A DNA stretch of 64,000 nt from Gordonia insulae (GCF_003855095.1 NZ_CP033972.1:5580001-5644000); one strand, 5' to 3'. Positions 33,811 through 45,087 are shown, counted from the first letter of the stretch. Program-made: numbers and translations. The notes: generated by a model not told the origin, from the letters alone.

Positions 33811-35598
33811 TCACATGTCGATGCCGAACTCCTTGATCTTCCGATAGATCGTCGCGCGCGAGATGCCCAGTGCCGCTGCGGCAGCCGCCTTGCTGCGGCC
33901 GTTCTCCTCGAGGGACCGGACGATCGCGTCGCGTTCGAGCGCCTCGATCCGGGTGAGCGTGTGCCGGCTGAGTGAACGGCAGGACGGGGGTAGCTGCCCG
34001 ACGTCGATGACCCCGGAGCGCTGGTGGGTGACGATCTCGCGCAGGATCTGCCGGAGCTCGGCGACGTTGCCCGGCCAGCTGTACTTGCTGAGCTGGCGCA
34101 TGGCCTCGGCGGAGACGGTCAGCTCGCGACCGCGGGTCAGTTGGCGCAGCAGGACCGGGATCAGCTCGCGCAGGTCTTCGATCCGATGACGCAGCGGCGG
34201 GATCGTCACCGTGTGGGTGAAGAACGGGAGCAGGATCGCCGCGGCGTCCGAGCCGCCGGTGTCGCCACCGGCGCCCTCGCCGATGGTGACTCCCACCCAG
34301 CCCGACTCCTCGCGACCCTGGAACAGGCCGGCGACCGCGGCCAGGGTCGTTTCGTCCAGCCGGTCGACGTCGCGCAGCACGACACCGAAGTCCTCGCGGT
34401 CGAGCTCGACGCCGAGCGCATCGATGGTGGCGGGCAGCTCGAAGTCCTGGGCCGAGAACACCCGAACGGTGCCGCGGCCGTGGACGGCGGCCATGCGCAG
34501 GACGGTCGATCGGCCGGAACCCGGTTCGCCGGAGACCGCGATCCATTCACCGGTCCCGACGTAACGGACCACCCGGTCGCAACTCTGCTGCCACGACGAA
34601 CTGCGTCCGACGACGCCCGGCAACATCGTCCCCGGCCGCCGTGTGGACGTTCGCGGACCACGAGGTTCACCGGTGTCGAGCAGGTGGACATGGAAGACGG
34701 CCATCCCCGACTGCTCGTCCCAGTACTCCGGCACCGGGGACAGACGCGCGACGCGACCGCTCGCCAACGTGCTCACCCGGCGAGACGTCGTCGACTCGAG
34801 TGTCTGGTCGACCGCGTTCTCGAGCAGCGAGATCTGGTCCTGGGGGTCGACGGCGAGACGCAGGCGTTGATTCATCAGCACGATGTCGCCGGCGATCGCG
34901 AGCACCATCATCTGCGGCGCCCGGCGGCAGGTCGCGAGATATGCATTGAGCAAGCGTGATTCGCGTTCGCTCGCCTGCGACAGCATGCGTTGCTCGATCT
35001 GGGCGGTCGCGGACTTCGCGAGCGACAGCAGCAACGGTCCGCCGTCATCGGCGAGTCCGGTCAGGTCCAGCGCTCCGACGACGGCGCCGGACACCGGGTG
35101 CACGATCGGCACACCGGCACAGGACAACTGCGCGAGGCACCCCGCGTAGTGTTCCGAGCCGCGGACCAGGGTCGCCTGGCGATTCTCCAGCGCGGTGCCG
35201 ATGCCGTTCGTGCCGGCGTGCTCCTCGCTGTAGCTGTAGCCGGGTGCGAGACTCACGTCGTCGAGCATGCGGAGAAGGGGACGATGTGCGCTGGCCCGCG
35301 ACAGCACGACGCCGTCGGATGAGGTGAGGACGATACTCACCGGTTCGGCGGACAGATCGTCGGCCAGCTGCCGGATGATCGGGCGGGCCGCCGACACCAG
35401 CGGACTCTCCAGGTTGGGTTCACGGACGAACGGCAACTCGAGACGGTCGGCGTGCACGTTGAAAGCACGGGACCGCCGCCAGGACGTGGAGATGCTCTCG
35501 CGCACGCCTGCGGCGATGTTGTCATCGGTCAGGAATCGCTCACGTGCGGCAGCGATCTGCGCGGGCATCTCGGTCTGGGAGCTGGGCTGAGGTCTCAC
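33811..35598 (-). CDS. AcoR/MimR-like regulator of the propane monooxygenase cluster
   Basis: This 595-residue protein has an N-terminal GAF-type sensor (about 60-200, SEEHAGTNGIGTALENRQATLVRGSEHY by pattern). A central AAA+-like region follows: Walker A variant GEPGSGRST near 356, arginine-finger region PPLRHRIEDL near 475, and WPGNVAELRQ near 517. A C-terminal Fis helix-turn-helix (AAAAAALGISRATIYRKIKEFGI, near 571-593) ends it. The GAFTGA loop needed to engage sigma-54 is missing, in line with actinobacteria lacking sigma-54. It is the last gene downstream of prmG/groEL on the same strand, like MimR-type activators of mim/prm clusters. The GTG start at 35598 lacks a good ribosome-binding site. 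Confidence 0.85.
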   Translation of the reverse strand: MRPQPSSQTEMPAQIAAARERFLTDDNIAAGVRESISTSWRRSRAFNVHADRLELPFVREPNLESPLVSAARPIIRQLADDLSAEPVSIVLTSSDGVVLSRASAHRPLLRMLDDVSLAPGYSYSEEHAGTNGIGTALENRQATLVRGSEHYAGCLAQLSCAGVPIVHPVSGAVVGALDLTGLADDGGPLLLSLAKSATAQIEQRMLSQASERESRLLNAYLATCRRAPQMMVLAIAGDIVLMNQRLRLAVDPQDQISLLENAVDQTLESTTSRRVSTLASGRVARLSPVPEYWDEQSGMAVFHVHLLDTGEPRGPRTSTRRPGTMLPGVVGRSSSWQQSCDRVVRYVGTGEWIAVSGEPGSGRSTVLRMAAVHGRGTVRVFSAQDFELPATIDALGVELDREDFGVVLRDVDRLDETTLAAVAGLFQGREESGWVGVTIGEGAGGDTGGSDAAAILLPFFTHTVTIPPLRHRIEDLRELIPVLLRQLTRGRELTVSAEAMRQLSKYSWPGNVAELRQILREIVTHQRSGVIDVGQLPPSCRSLSRHTLTRIEALERDAIVRSLEENGRSKAAAAAALGISRATIYRKIKEFGIDM

Positions 35599-35614
35599 AG
35601 AAAAACGAACTCCT

Positions 35615-35634
35615 ATGTGATGTGGATCTCACAT
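35615..35634. promoter_or_regulatory. palindromic element upstream of the prm regulator gene
   Basis: ATGTGA-N8-TCACAT (35615-35620 and 35629-35634) is a 6-bp inverted repeat 17 bases upstream of the GTG start. With CTGTGAGAC at the start codon itself, it resembles the GTCTCACTGTGAGAC palindrome upstream of prmA, suggesting the same protein recognises both. Confidence 0.5.
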
Positions 35635-35698
35635 CGGTTCGAGTCTATACGACTCGGGAAACCTGGACTGACGTGCACAGATAACAGGCCAGGTGGGA

Positions 35699-35748
35699 GG
35701 GCCGGCCGCGATCAACGCCGCGAACCGAGTTCGGACCGCGGCCGGCCC
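35699..35748 (-). terminator. strong hairpin downstream of the GroEL-like gene
   Basis: GGGCCGGCCGCG (35699-35710) pairs perfectly with CGCGGCCGGCCC (35737-35748), with a 26-base loop that can fold further. It lies 21-70 bases beyond the GroEL stop on the minus strand and before the regulator gene. It likely ends or attenuates the prm transcript, leaving the regulator under its own promoter. Confidence 0.5.
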
Positions 35749-35768
35749 AGCTGGGGGAGAATCCGCAG

Positions 35769-37424
<1,656 letters not shown>

Positions 37425-37499
37425 CTACCTTTCGTGGGTGATCATGAACTGATCGGGGCTGACCTGCGGACTATGGGATGCAGGATCGGGATGGGGTGA

Positions 37500-38561
37500 T
37501 CAGGGGACGAGGATGGCTCGTCCCCGTACGCGGCCGGCGTCGAGATCGTCGATGGCCTGCTGGAAGTCGTCGAGGGCGTACTTCGTGGTGTGCAGGGTGA
37601 CCTTGCCCTGCGCCGCCAATGTCATCAGCTCGGTGAGGTCGTTGTAGGACCCGACCAGATTGCCGATGAAATTGATCTCCGTGGAGATGACGTCGATGGT
37701 GGGGACGTCGATGTTCTCGCCGTATCCGACGACGAAGTAGTTGCCGGCGCGGCGCAGCATCGCGATGCCCTCCGCGGTCGCGCCGCCCTCGCCGACGAAG
37801 TCCAGGACCGCTTGCGCGCCTTTGCCGTCGGTCAGCTCGAGCACCTTCTCCACGTGGCTCGGTACGCCCGCCGGCTCCGCTCCCGGCGCGTGCGCGCCAT
37901 CCGCGACGATGCCCTGATGCGCCCCGACCTCGACGGCGAGGTCGACTGCGGCGGGGTTGCGATCGACCACCACGATCGTCACCCCGGAGATCGCGCTGAG
38001 CACCTGGATGCCGATGTGCCCGAGGCCCCCGGCGCCGATGACCACGCAGACATCACCGGGACGGGTCGTCCGGGCGACCTTCGCGGCGGCGTGATAGGCG
38101 GTCAGCCCGGCGTCGGCCAGGGCGGCGACGTCCGACGGTTCGAGCGAGTCGTCGATGCGGACCACGCTGCGCGCGGTCGTCTTCAGGTACTCCGCGTACC
38201 CGCCGTCGGTGTCGATACCGGGGAAATCGCTGTTCTCACAGTGCACATCGTCGCCGTCGCGGCAGGCGTGGCACAACCCACAGGTGACCAGCGGATGCAG
38301 GATCACCTTGTCGCCCACGGCGACGTTGGACACCGCGTCGCCCACGGCGTGGACCCAGCCGGCGTTCTCGTGACCGATCGTGTACGGCAGGGCGACCCCG
38401 CTCTTCTCCGCCCACTGACCCTCGAGGATGTGCAGATCGGTGCGGCACACACCGGCACCGCCGATCTTCACGATCACGTCCAGCGGACCGGTGACGGTCG
38501 GATCGGGGATCTCGTTGAGCTGCAGCTTGTCGTGGTAGCCGATGACCTGGACGGCTTTCAT
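37500..38561 (-). CDS. NAD-dependent zinc alcohol dehydrogenase of the prm cluster
   Basis: This 353-residue medium-chain dehydrogenase has catalytic zinc Cys in GVCRTDLH (near 38), GHENAGWV (near 64) and structural-zinc cysteines in CGLCHACRDGDDVHC (near 93-107). The NAD-binding GAGGLGHIG is near 177. In propane clusters the neighbouring dehydrogenase oxidises the alcohol made by the monooxygenase (2-propanol or 1-propanol); that role is inferred from position. The ATG overlaps the DUF59 stop (ATGA, 38558-38561). GAHAPGAEPAGVPS near 217-230 looks like an in-frame insertion between the cofactor strand and VEKVLEL. Confidence 0.92.
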   Translation of the reverse strand: MKAVQVIGYHDKLQLNEIPDPTVTGPLDVIVKIGGAGVCRTDLHILEGQWAEKSGVALPYTIGHENAGWVHAVGDAVSNVAVGDKVILHPLVTCGLCHACRDGDDVHCENSDFPGIDTDGGYAEYLKTTARSVVRIDDSLEPSDVAALADAGLTAYHAAAKVARTTRPGDVCVVIGAGGLGHIGIQVLSAISGVTIVVVDRNPAAVDLAVEVGAHQGIVADGAHAPGAEPAGVPSHVEKVLELTDGKGAQAVLDFVGEGGATAEGIAMLRRAGNYFVVGYGENIDVPTIDVISTEINFIGNLVGSYNDLTELMTLAAQGKVTLHTTKYALDDFQQAIDDLDAGRVRGRAILVP

Positions 38562-39328
38562 GATGCACTCCTGTGTGTTCTGAGGTCGGTGATGACTGGG
38601 CCGGATCTGCCGTCGCAGTCGGCGTCGTCGGCGTAGCGGGTGGCGAGCAAGCCGCGGCAGAAATGGCCGTTGCCCTCCATGGAGATCCGGACCGAGCGAG
38701 CGAACCGCAGCCGCATCCCGGCATCGTCGGGGGATACCGGTTGGCCGTCGTCGCCGACGAGGACCAGACTGTTGGGGCACAGGCTGAGTCCGACGTTGGC
38801 CCGGCGACGCAGCAACGCCGACTTCTTGGGCCCGGGCGGGAGATCGCGCAGGGTCAGGTGTCCGATCTCGTCGGGCGTGACCTCGTGCCGCGCGAGCAGA
38901 TCCGACACACAACGCTCCATCGCCGCCGTGTGCGCCTTGCGGACGAAGGTCGCCCGCAGGTCGTCGAGACCCTCGTCCGCCTCGACCCCGAAAGTGCCGA
39001 GATATCCTGCCTCGGCGGCGAGACCGGCGTTGATCTTGTCGCTGTCGTGGTGATCGTCGAGCATCACCCGGACGAGGCCCGCATCGTCGAGCTGCTGCAA
39101 TGCGTCCTGTGCGTCGGATGCCATGAGATAGGCGAAGTTCGGCGAGCAGAACGATGTCGGCAGTCGCAGGTGCACGGTGATGCCCTCGTCGTCGACGAGG
39201 ATCGACCGCACGAAGTTCAGATCGGTGATCGGCTCGTCGAGTTCGGGATCGACCACGGTGCCCAGTGCGGCGATCGCCGCTTCCACCATGGTCGACGGTG
39301 TGGCCCGGCGATCGGCGACGGCGGTCAT
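38558..39328 (-). CDS. DUF59/MIP18-type (FeS assembly-like) protein of the prm cluster
   Basis: The 256-residue protein has an N-terminal MIP18 domain (about 14-80: ALGTVVDPELDEPITDLNFV, RLPTSFCSPNFAYLM), with the Cys used by SufT-like proteins. The C-terminal helical region is unique to prm/mim clusters and contains several Cys and His residues (ANVGLSLCPNSLVL, GNGHFCRGLL). Homologues occupy the same place in mycobacterial clusters. A plausible job is delivering or assembling the diiron centre or the reductase iron-sulphur cluster; this is inference. It overlaps both neighbours by ATGA, so it is firmly in the operon. Confidence 0.8.
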   Translation of the reverse strand: MTAVADRRATPSTMVEAAIAALGTVVDPELDEPITDLNFVRSILVDDEGITVHLRLPTSFCSPNFAYLMASDAQDALQQLDDAGLVRVMLDDHHDSDKINAGLAAEAGYLGTFGVEADEGLDDLRATFVRKAHTAAMERCVSDLLARHEVTPDEIGHLTLRDLPPGPKKSALLRRRANVGLSLCPNSLVLVGDDGQPVSPDDAGMRLRFARSVRISMEGNGHFCRGLLATRYADDADCDGRSGPVITDLRTHRSAS

Positions 39329-40371
39329 GCGTTCACCGCATCCTTGGCGCCGGCCGCCACCTCCGCACCGGGATCGGCGGCATCCGTGGGGATCTGCAGC
39401 TCGTCGGGAACCTTGATGTTCGGGTACAGGGCCGCGGCGTTGAGTCCCAGGATCTTCTTCTTCTGATTCACGGTCAGCGGCGCATACTCGCTCATGTCCT
39501 CGGGGATCTGGAAGTCCACGAAGCGCTCCACCAGCCACTGCGGGGTCCACAGGGCGTAGTCGGATGCGAACAGGATCTTGTCCTCGCCGATCCAGTACAT
39601 GAGTTCGCCGATGATCTGCGCGAAATAGCGCGGGCGGGTGTGGATGAACGGGATCGCGACCGCCAGACCGCCGTACACATTCGACTCCTGCGTGGCGATC
39701 CAGCAGAAATCCTCCAACCGGGGCAGGCCGACGTGCTCGACGATGAAGTTGAGATCGAGGTAGTCGGTCGCGACCTTGTCGATGTCGGCGACGTCGAACG
39801 CATCGCGATCGAGGGGGCGGATGGTCGGGCCCTTGTGCACATGGACGTTCTTGATCCCGAGGTTGATGCATTCCTCGAGATAGCGCCGCGACCACGGATC
39901 GTCGAGCTTGTAGCCGCGCGAATCGCCGTGCCACTCGGCGGTATAGAGCTTCACACCCTGCAGGTGCATCGACTCCGCGTCGCGGCGCAGCTGCTCGAGG
40001 CCCTCCTCACCGTCCCGCGGATCGTAGGCGTGGTTGTACGTCAACTTGTCCGGGTTGCTGCGACACAGCTCGAGAGACTTGTCGACCTGCGCGAACCCGT
40101 TGATGTAGAAATCCTTCAGGATCGTCGCCTGGAAGATGGCGTGGTCGGCGGGGCCATCCTCGAACAGATCCCGCATCAGGCGCTCGGGGCCGTAGTAGCA
40201 GTAGGTCTCGTAGTCCCAGACCTGTTCTTCGGGGCTGAGATTGCGGTGATAGTCGTAGAAGCAGTCGATGAACTGCTTGCCGTGGATGTTGCGCAGATTA
40301 CGTGCGCGCGCATCCCACAGATGGACGTGGGCATCGACGATGAAGTATTTGTCGCCGTTCTTTTCGTACAT
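39325..40371 (-). CDS. amidohydrolase family protein of the prm cluster
   Basis: This 348-residue metal-dependent TIM-barrel hydrolase has VDAHVHLWD at 13-21 (first metal His pair), further His in VHVHKG (near 176) and FIVEHVGLP (near 211), and the metal Asp in LFASDYALWTPQW near 271. It resembles the aminocarboxymuconate-semialdehyde-decarboxylase-like branch. Such a gene always accompanies mim/prm clusters; it is needed for growth on acetone, 2-propanol or propane in some hosts, but the reaction is unknown. Start ATG 40371 matches the family N terminus; its stop overlaps the DUF59 start. Confidence 0.87.
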   Translation of the reverse strand: MYEKNGDKYFIVDAHVHLWDARARNLRNIHGKQFIDCFYDYHRNLSPEEQVWDYETYCYYGPERLMRDLFEDGPADHAIFQATILKDFYINGFAQVDKSLELCRSNPDKLTYNHAYDPRDGEEGLEQLRRDAESMHLQGVKLYTAEWHGDSRGYKLDDPWSRRYLEECINLGIKNVHVHKGPTIRPLDRDAFDVADIDKVATDYLDLNFIVEHVGLPRLEDFCWIATQESNVYGGLAVAIPFIHTRPRYFAQIIGELMYWIGEDKILFASDYALWTPQWLVERFVDFQIPEDMSEYAPLTVNQKKKILGLNAAALYPNIKVPDELQIPTDAADPGAEVAAGAKDAVNA

Positions 40372-40514
40372 CGGTTCGCTCGCTGTCTGTCGTCTGGCTG
40401 TGACACTGGTTGTGGCCCACCGGTTGTGGGACGTCGTTGGTGCGGGAGGTCGAGTGGCCTGGACCACGCCGCCGGGGGACTTGCGGACACCCCCGGAGGC
40501 GGGAGTTCAGGCCG

Positions 40515-40862
40515 CTATGAGGACGCGGTGAGGTCGAAGCCGATGAACTCGGCCGCGTCCTCGGGGCTGGCGAACAGGATGGTGCGATCGTCGAGATGCA
40601 CCATGCGTCCGTAGTGCGTCGAGCTGATCTCCTCGAAGATCGATCCGTCGAACTCCTGGCCGAGGGCGTCGGTGAGTTCGTCGTAGTCGAAGTCGAGGCG
40701 GTTGACTCCGTCGACGCGGATCATCGACGGGTACTCGGTGAGTTCGACGTCGTCCTTGGACCCCATCACGTCGGCCACGACGCGCCCGATGGGCGTGTTC
40801 ATGAGGGTCACGCCGCACATGTTGGAGAACTCTGTCTCGGATCCGAACTGCATGGTGCTCAC
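40515..40862 (-). CDS. prmD: propane monooxygenase coupling (effector) protein
   Basis: This 115-residue regulatory component (MmoB/MimD family) docks on the hydroxylase and couples reduction to substrate oxidation. [22 protein letters not shown] and [21 protein letters not shown] are typical. The GTG at 40862 is chosen because it overlaps the prmC stop (GTGA, 40859-40862), coupling translation; ATG 40853 is an alternative. It has no cofactor motif, as expected. Confidence 0.93.
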   Translation of the reverse strand: MSTMQFGSETEFSNMCGVTLMNTPIGRVVADVMGSKDDVELTEYPSMIRVDGVNRLDFDYDELTDALGQEFDGSIFEEISSTHYGRMVHLDDRTILFASPEDAAEFIGFDLTASS

Positions 40863-41995
40863 TGCTTCAACTCCTCGGGGATATCGACTTCGATGGCGGT
40901 CAGAACGTCGCGCATGTGGGTCTTCGCGTTCTCGAGACTGATCGCGAAGGTGACCGACTTGTCGGCCGGCTGCGACCAGATCGGTTGCAGTGCGCGCGCG
41001 GCGTCGAGGCAGCGCGGCACCCATTCGGCCATCCACCGGCCGAACAGCTCCCGGTTGGCGGCGCCGTGCTCGGGATCACGTGACAGCATCTGGAAGAGCG
41101 CCCGTGAGTAGTTGAGATCGCGGTCGTAGTCGTACTCGCCGGTGCCGACGATCGTCGGCGTGATGTAGTCACCGTTGCGGGCGGCCACCTGCATCACCAG
41201 CTCCGAGCGGAACAGCGAGCCGACGAGCTGTTCGAACACGATCTTGGTGGCGAACAGCAACTCGCACCAATCGCCGATCGCGGTGAGCCGCTCGACGGCC
41301 TCGCGGGTGGGCTGCCATTCCGGTGCGGATTGCCAGACCTCCTTGTGGATCTGGCCGTCGAATCCCTCCTCGGCCTCGGAGAGGTCGAGGTTGAACAATG
41401 CGAGATCCTGTGCGAAGCGCAACTTGTGGGCCGCGCTCACCGCCACCGCGTTGTTGATCATGTTGGTGGGACCCGAGCGCTGGATCGAGGTGAACACATG
41501 CAACCCCATGCCGCTCTCGGCGTGCATCCAGGCACCGAGATTGCGTGCGATGAAGGTCAGCCACGCGGAGTTCCAGCCGTCGTATGCGCGGGCGCGCTTG
41601 GCGTTCTGGAGGCACAGGTCCACCTGGTGCACGACCGCGGAGTTGTTGCGGAAGATCGTCTGTTCCCACTCCTCGTTGGGGTCGAGGAAGGCGTGCCAGT
41701 TGCTCGACTTCGCAGCCGTCCACTCCTGGGGGTAGCCGCCTGGACCGTCGCCGAAGCCGTAGATCCAGCCCTGGGTGAGATGCCGCTCGGGATCGGGCTG
41801 GACGTCGACCGTGACGTCCTCGTACATCGTCGCGCGCTTCTTGGCCGGGGTGTAATAGCTGTACTTGCGGCTCTTGCTGCTGGGGAAGACCTTGGCGCCT
41901 GCCTCGGCGTCGGTGAACTCGATGGACGGGAAACTGCGTTCCCGTTGCGGTGACGGTGCCGGTGTTGATGATTCCGGTACTGCTGGTGCGGACAT
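40859..41995 (-). CDS. prmC: propane monooxygenase hydroxylase small subunit
   Basis: This 378-residue beta subunit of the soluble diiron monooxygenase is ferritin-like and helical but lacks the metal-binding ExxH pairs of the large subunit. Recognisable segments are [20 protein letters not shown] near 45-64, [19 protein letters not shown] near 80-98 and [22 protein letters not shown] near 153-174. GAAAGG lies three bases before ATG 41995. It follows prmB by 32 bases in the order prmA-prmB-prmC-prmD, as in Gordonia and Rhodococcus clusters. Confidence 0.95.
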   Translation of the reverse strand: MSAPAVPESSTPAPSPQRERSFPSIEFTDAEAGAKVFPSSKSRKYSYYTPAKKRATMYEDVTVDVQPDPERHLTQGWIYGFGDGPGGYPQEWTAAKSSNWHAFLDPNEEWEQTIFRNNSAVVHQVDLCLQNAKRARAYDGWNSAWLTFIARNLGAWMHAESGMGLHVFTSIQRSGPTNMINNAVAVSAAHKLRFAQDLALFNLDLSEAEEGFDGQIHKEVWQSAPEWQPTREAVERLTAIGDWCELLFATKIVFEQLVGSLFRSELVMQVAARNGDYITPTIVGTGEYDYDRDLNYSRALFQMLSRDPEHGAANRELFGRWMAEWVPRCLDAARALQPIWSQPADKSVTFAISLENAKTHMRDVLTAIEVDIPEELKQ

Positions 41996-42027
41996 ACCTT
42001 TCGATCCTGTCGTTCGAGGGCTGACTT

Positions 42028-43077
42028 CTAGTCGAATGCCGGGCTGGTGAACTTGTCGTAGAAGATCTGGTCCCGGGGAACCGAGTGCTGCTCGGCGAGC
42101 GCGAGCGCAGCGTCGACCATCGGTGGGGGACCGCAGAAATACACCTCCGTTCGGGCCAGGTCCTGTTCGGCGTCGTTGACGATGTCGGTGACGTTTCCTT
42201 CTTCGACACGAAACGATTCGGGGGCGTCGGAAGCGCTCTCCGACAGACAGGCGATGAACTCGAAGTCGTCCAACTTCTCTCCGAGAGCGAGGATTTCGTC
42301 GATGCGGAAGAGGTCTGCCGCGGTGCGCGCCCCGTAGTAGAAGCGCACCGGTCGGTTCAGTCCGGTCTCGCTGACGTGCCGTAGCAGCGACAGCAGCGGT
42401 GCCATGCCCGCGCCGCCGCCGATGCAGATGATCGGCAGGACATGACCGGTGCGCAGCGTGCACGAACCATAGGGTCCGTTGACCATGATCTCGTCGCCGG
42501 GTGAGATCCCGGTCGGGCCGTCCTCGAGCATGCCGGCGAACAGCCCGCCCGGATACTTCTTGATCAGGAACTCCAGTTTGTCCGGAGTGCTCTGGGTGGT
42601 CGCGATGGAGAAGGATCGGGTCTGATCCGTGCCCGGCACGGACAGGTCGACGTACTGGCCCGGTTTGAACTCGAAGGTCTCCGGCTTCACCACGTCGAGC
42701 CGGAGTGAGACGATGTCCTTGGTCATCGGCTCGATCGCCGTGACTCGGGTCCGGACGTCCTGAATCGGTGCGCCGCCGAGCAGTTCCTCCTCGTCGAAGT
42801 TGAGGAGTTCGATCTCGCAATCGCTGTAGGCGTAGGACCGGCACAGCAGGACGTACCCCTCGGCCTCCTCGGCCTCGTTGCAGGCGAAGGTGGAGTAGTC
42901 GTCCATCTGCACGTCGCCGTCGAGCATGAATGACTTGCACGCCGAGCACCGACCCTCCCGACATCCGTGCATCAGGTGGACGCCCTGCCGGAAAGCCGCG
43001 TCGAGGATGGTCTCGTCCTCGCCGACCTCCATCTCGATGTCGACCGGTTCGAACTTGATGTGGTGTGTGTCGGCCAC
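42028..43077 (-). CDS. prmB: propane monooxygenase reductase (2Fe-2S ferredoxin/FAD)
   Basis: This 349-residue reductase passes electrons from NADH to the diiron hydroxylase. The plant-type 2Fe-2S ligands are C39, C44, C47 and C79 (CREGRCSAC, YVLLC). They are followed by an FAD domain with RSFSIA near 157 and an NADH domain with GGGAGMAP near 232. The start is GTG 43077 with AGGAG five bases upstream. An unusual 271-bp spacer with tandem repeats and a long hairpin separates it from prmA. Confidence 0.95.
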   Translation of the reverse strand: MADTHHIKFEPVDIEMEVGEDETILDAAFRQGVHLMHGCREGRCSACKSFMLDGDVQMDDYSTFACNEAEEAEGYVLLCRSYAYSDCEIELLNFDEEELLGGAPIQDVRTRVTAIEPMTKDIVSLRLDVVKPETFEFKPGQYVDLSVPGTDQTRSFSIATTQSTPDKLEFLIKKYPGGLFAGMLEDGPTGISPGDEIMVNGPYGSCTLRTGHVLPIICIGGGAGMAPLLSLLRHVSETGLNRPVRFYYGARTAADLFRIDEILALGEKLDDFEFIACLSESASDAPESFRVEEGNVTDIVNDAEQDLARTEVYFCGPPPMVDAALALAEQHSVPRDQIFYDKFTSPAFD

Positions 43078-43123
43078 GGGAACTCCTGTCTGTGAATTGA
43101 ACCGCCGGTCGATCTCGGTGCGT

Positions 43124-43316
43124 GTTCCGCTGGTCGGGCCGCGTTCCGCTGGTCGAGTAGATCCGAGTCGCGTTCCGCTGGTCGAGTAGATCCGAGCCGC
43201 GTTCCGCTGGTCGAGTAGATCCGAGCCGCCAGGCGAGGATCGTATCGAGACCACTTGTGGCTCAAGTGGTCTCGATACACCACTCGCCTAGCGGCTCGTG
43301 GCTACTCGACCAGCGG
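43124..43316. repeat. 29-bp tandem repeats and a long hairpin between prmA and prmB
   Basis: Three 29-bp units (43143-43171, 43172-43200, 43201-43229; beginning GTTCCGCTGGTCGAGTAG) follow a degenerate 19-bp unit at 43124. Overlapping them is an inverted repeat of about 113 bases (43204-43316): CCGCTGGTCGAGTAG pairs with CTACTCGACCAGCGG, AGCCGC-AGGCGAG with CTCGCCT-GCGGCT, and GTATCGAGACCACTTG pairs perfectly with CAAGTGGTCTCGATAC around a 5-base loop. It is the main content of the prmA-prmB spacer and matches the element at 30637-30853. Confidence 0.9.
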
Positions 43317-43348
43317 AAGGGTGTGACCCGACCAGCGGCCGCGGTCAC

Positions 43349-44986
43349 TCAGGCGGGAACGGCGCCGTTCGGGTTCGCCTTGTACGCCGCGATGTGCGCC
43401 TCGCGCTCCGCGTCGGACATCTCGTTCAGCAGCACGTTGGGGCTGTTGAACACGTTGCCGCGCACGTCGTCGAGGGTCCACATCTTCTTCGGATCGAGGT
43501 TCAGGTGCGGCTGCGGGATCAACGTCTTCCCGTCATCGCGCACATAGCCCAGATCCTTGATGATGTCGGCGAGATCCTTGCCGTGGTGCAAGGTCTCCCA
43601 CTCGCGGAACCCGGTGAGCCGACCCATGTTCGGTGTCTCGCGACCCTCGTACTCGTCACGGAACGCGACCGCGTCGGTCCAGTAGCAGGTCTCCGAGCAG
43701 TACGTCCGCCATTGGCCGTCGACCTTTTCGGTGACCATGTCCTCGCGGATGAGCGCGGGCACCATGCAGGTCCAGCAGCGGTGTGGGTACTCGTAGTCGA
43801 CGTCCTCGAACGCGATGGGCTTGTTGCGGCCGGGGTAGGCGAGCCGGTTGTAGTTCTCCCACCACTTGCCGAACTTGTTGTACCACCCGGGGTACTTCTC
43901 CTCGAACCACTCGAAGTCCTTGTCGGTCATGGCGTCGATGCGCCAGTAGTTGACCGGCCAGCCGGTGGCGAAGAATCGCGCCACTTCATGCACGTAGTGC
44001 TTGTTGGTGATGCGGTTCCATGCCTCTTCGACGAGATCGTGCGGAATGGTGAGGCCGTACTTCTCCAGTGGCAGAAGGTAACTGCGGTAGTAGTCGTCGT
44101 AGATCCACCGACGCCACATCTCGGCGTAGCTCTCCCGGTCCTTGCGACGGTCCTTGGTGCCGTACTCGATGAAGGTACCGATCGCTGCATCCACGACGCA
44201 GTGGTTGTTCCACCACGCATAACGCAGATCACGTTCCAACAGAGGGCGATTGCGTTCATCGGCCAACGCCATCAGCAGGATGGAGTAGCCATTGGAGATG
44301 TGTCGCGACTCGTCGGACTGGACGGAGTGGAACACGGTGGGCAGCAGGTAGTCGCCGTTGGCGGCGGCCTCGTCGGGCATGGCGACGAACAGGGTGTTGG
44401 TGAACGCGGTCTCGGCGACCACGGTCAGATAGATGTTGGCGGCGGTGATCGCGTCGCCGGTGATGAAACCCTCACCGAACTGGCGGCCGATGGTGCCCGC
44501 GTAGTTGTTGGCGAACGCCTTCTCGGTGATGTCGAAGCCGGCCGGGTCGATGTAGTTGTTCATGTACAGCTTCTTGAGGTTCATCTGGATCGTCGAGTGA
44601 CGAACCTCGTCGATCATCTGTACCGCGAGTCCGTTGTGGATCTCCGGGTTCGGCACGGCGTCGATGGCCATCGGCATCGCGCGGGCGGCCGAGATCTCCG
44701 GAAACGGGATGATCGACAGGAACAACTTCTGCCATTCCAGCCACCGTTCCTGGACCTGCCGGAACATGTTGCCTCGGATGGCGCCGTCCATGGCGCCGTA
44801 GACACGGTTGTCCTTCTCCTCCTCCATCGGGAAGTACGACCGCATGATCTGCTTGAGGGGGTCCTTCTTCGGGGCCTTCTCAAATGTGTAGTCGGTACCG
44901 AACCGGGTGGCCGGGGTGGCGAAGGTGGGCTCCCAGGACAACTCGGTGATCTTCGCATGGGCTTTGGTCAAGCTCTGCCTGCTCAA
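43349..44986 (-). CDS. prmA: propane monooxygenase hydroxylase large subunit
   Basis: This 545-residue alpha subunit of a group 5-type soluble diiron monooxygenase (PrmA/MimA) hydroxylates propane and related gases, ketones or phenols depending on the host. The diiron ligands are visible as E97, E127-x-x-H130 (DEVRH), E192 and E226-x-x-H229 (DESRH). The C-terminal half includes [12 protein letters not shown] and YCSETCYW, typical of this family. The start is a TTG at 44986, supported by GAGGAGG seven bases upstream. It is the first gene of the cluster, with a 15-bp perfect palindrome about 86-101 bases upstream. Confidence 0.96.
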   Translation of the reverse strand: MSRQSLTKAHAKITELSWEPTFATPATRFGTDYTFEKAPKKDPLKQIMRSYFPMEEEKDNRVYGAMDGAIRGNMFRQVQERWLEWQKLFLSIIPFPEISAARAMPMAIDAVPNPEIHNGLAVQMIDEVRHSTIQMNLKKLYMNNYIDPAGFDITEKAFANNYAGTIGRQFGEGFITGDAITAANIYLTVVAETAFTNTLFVAMPDEAAANGDYLLPTVFHSVQSDESRHISNGYSILLMALADERNRPLLERDLRYAWWNNHCVVDAAIGTFIEYGTKDRRKDRESYAEMWRRWIYDDYYRSYLLPLEKYGLTIPHDLVEEAWNRITNKHYVHEVARFFATGWPVNYWRIDAMTDKDFEWFEEKYPGWYNKFGKWWENYNRLAYPGRNKPIAFEDVDYEYPHRCWTCMVPALIREDMVTEKVDGQWRTYCSETCYWTDAVAFRDEYEGRETPNMGRLTGFREWETLHHGKDLADIIKDLGYVRDDGKTLIPQPHLNLDPKKMWTLDDVRGNVFNSPNVLLNEMSDAEREAHIAAYKANPNGAVPA

Positions 44987-45072
44987 TGTGCGCCTCCTCG
45001 TATGGGCCGGCGCGGTGCCGACCTGCTGGACTGAAGCGCTTCCGATACAACATTGTGGAACAGGTCATAGCC

Positions 45073-45087
45073 GTCTCACTGTGAGAC
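45073..45087. promoter_or_regulatory. palindromic activator/operator site upstream of prmA
   Basis: GTCTCAC-T-GTGAGAC is a perfect 7-bp inverted repeat with one central base, 87 bases upstream of the prmA TTG start. Its half-site resembles the ATGTGA...TCACAT element before the regulator gene and the CTGTGAGAC at that gene's start. Binding by the AcoR/MimR-like regulator is inferred. Confidence 0.6.

Noticed and set aside
33811..35598. Sigma-54-dependent activation of prmA
   Set aside because: The regulator lacks GAFTGA, no GG-N10-GC promoter was found before prmA, and actinobacteria lack sigma-54.
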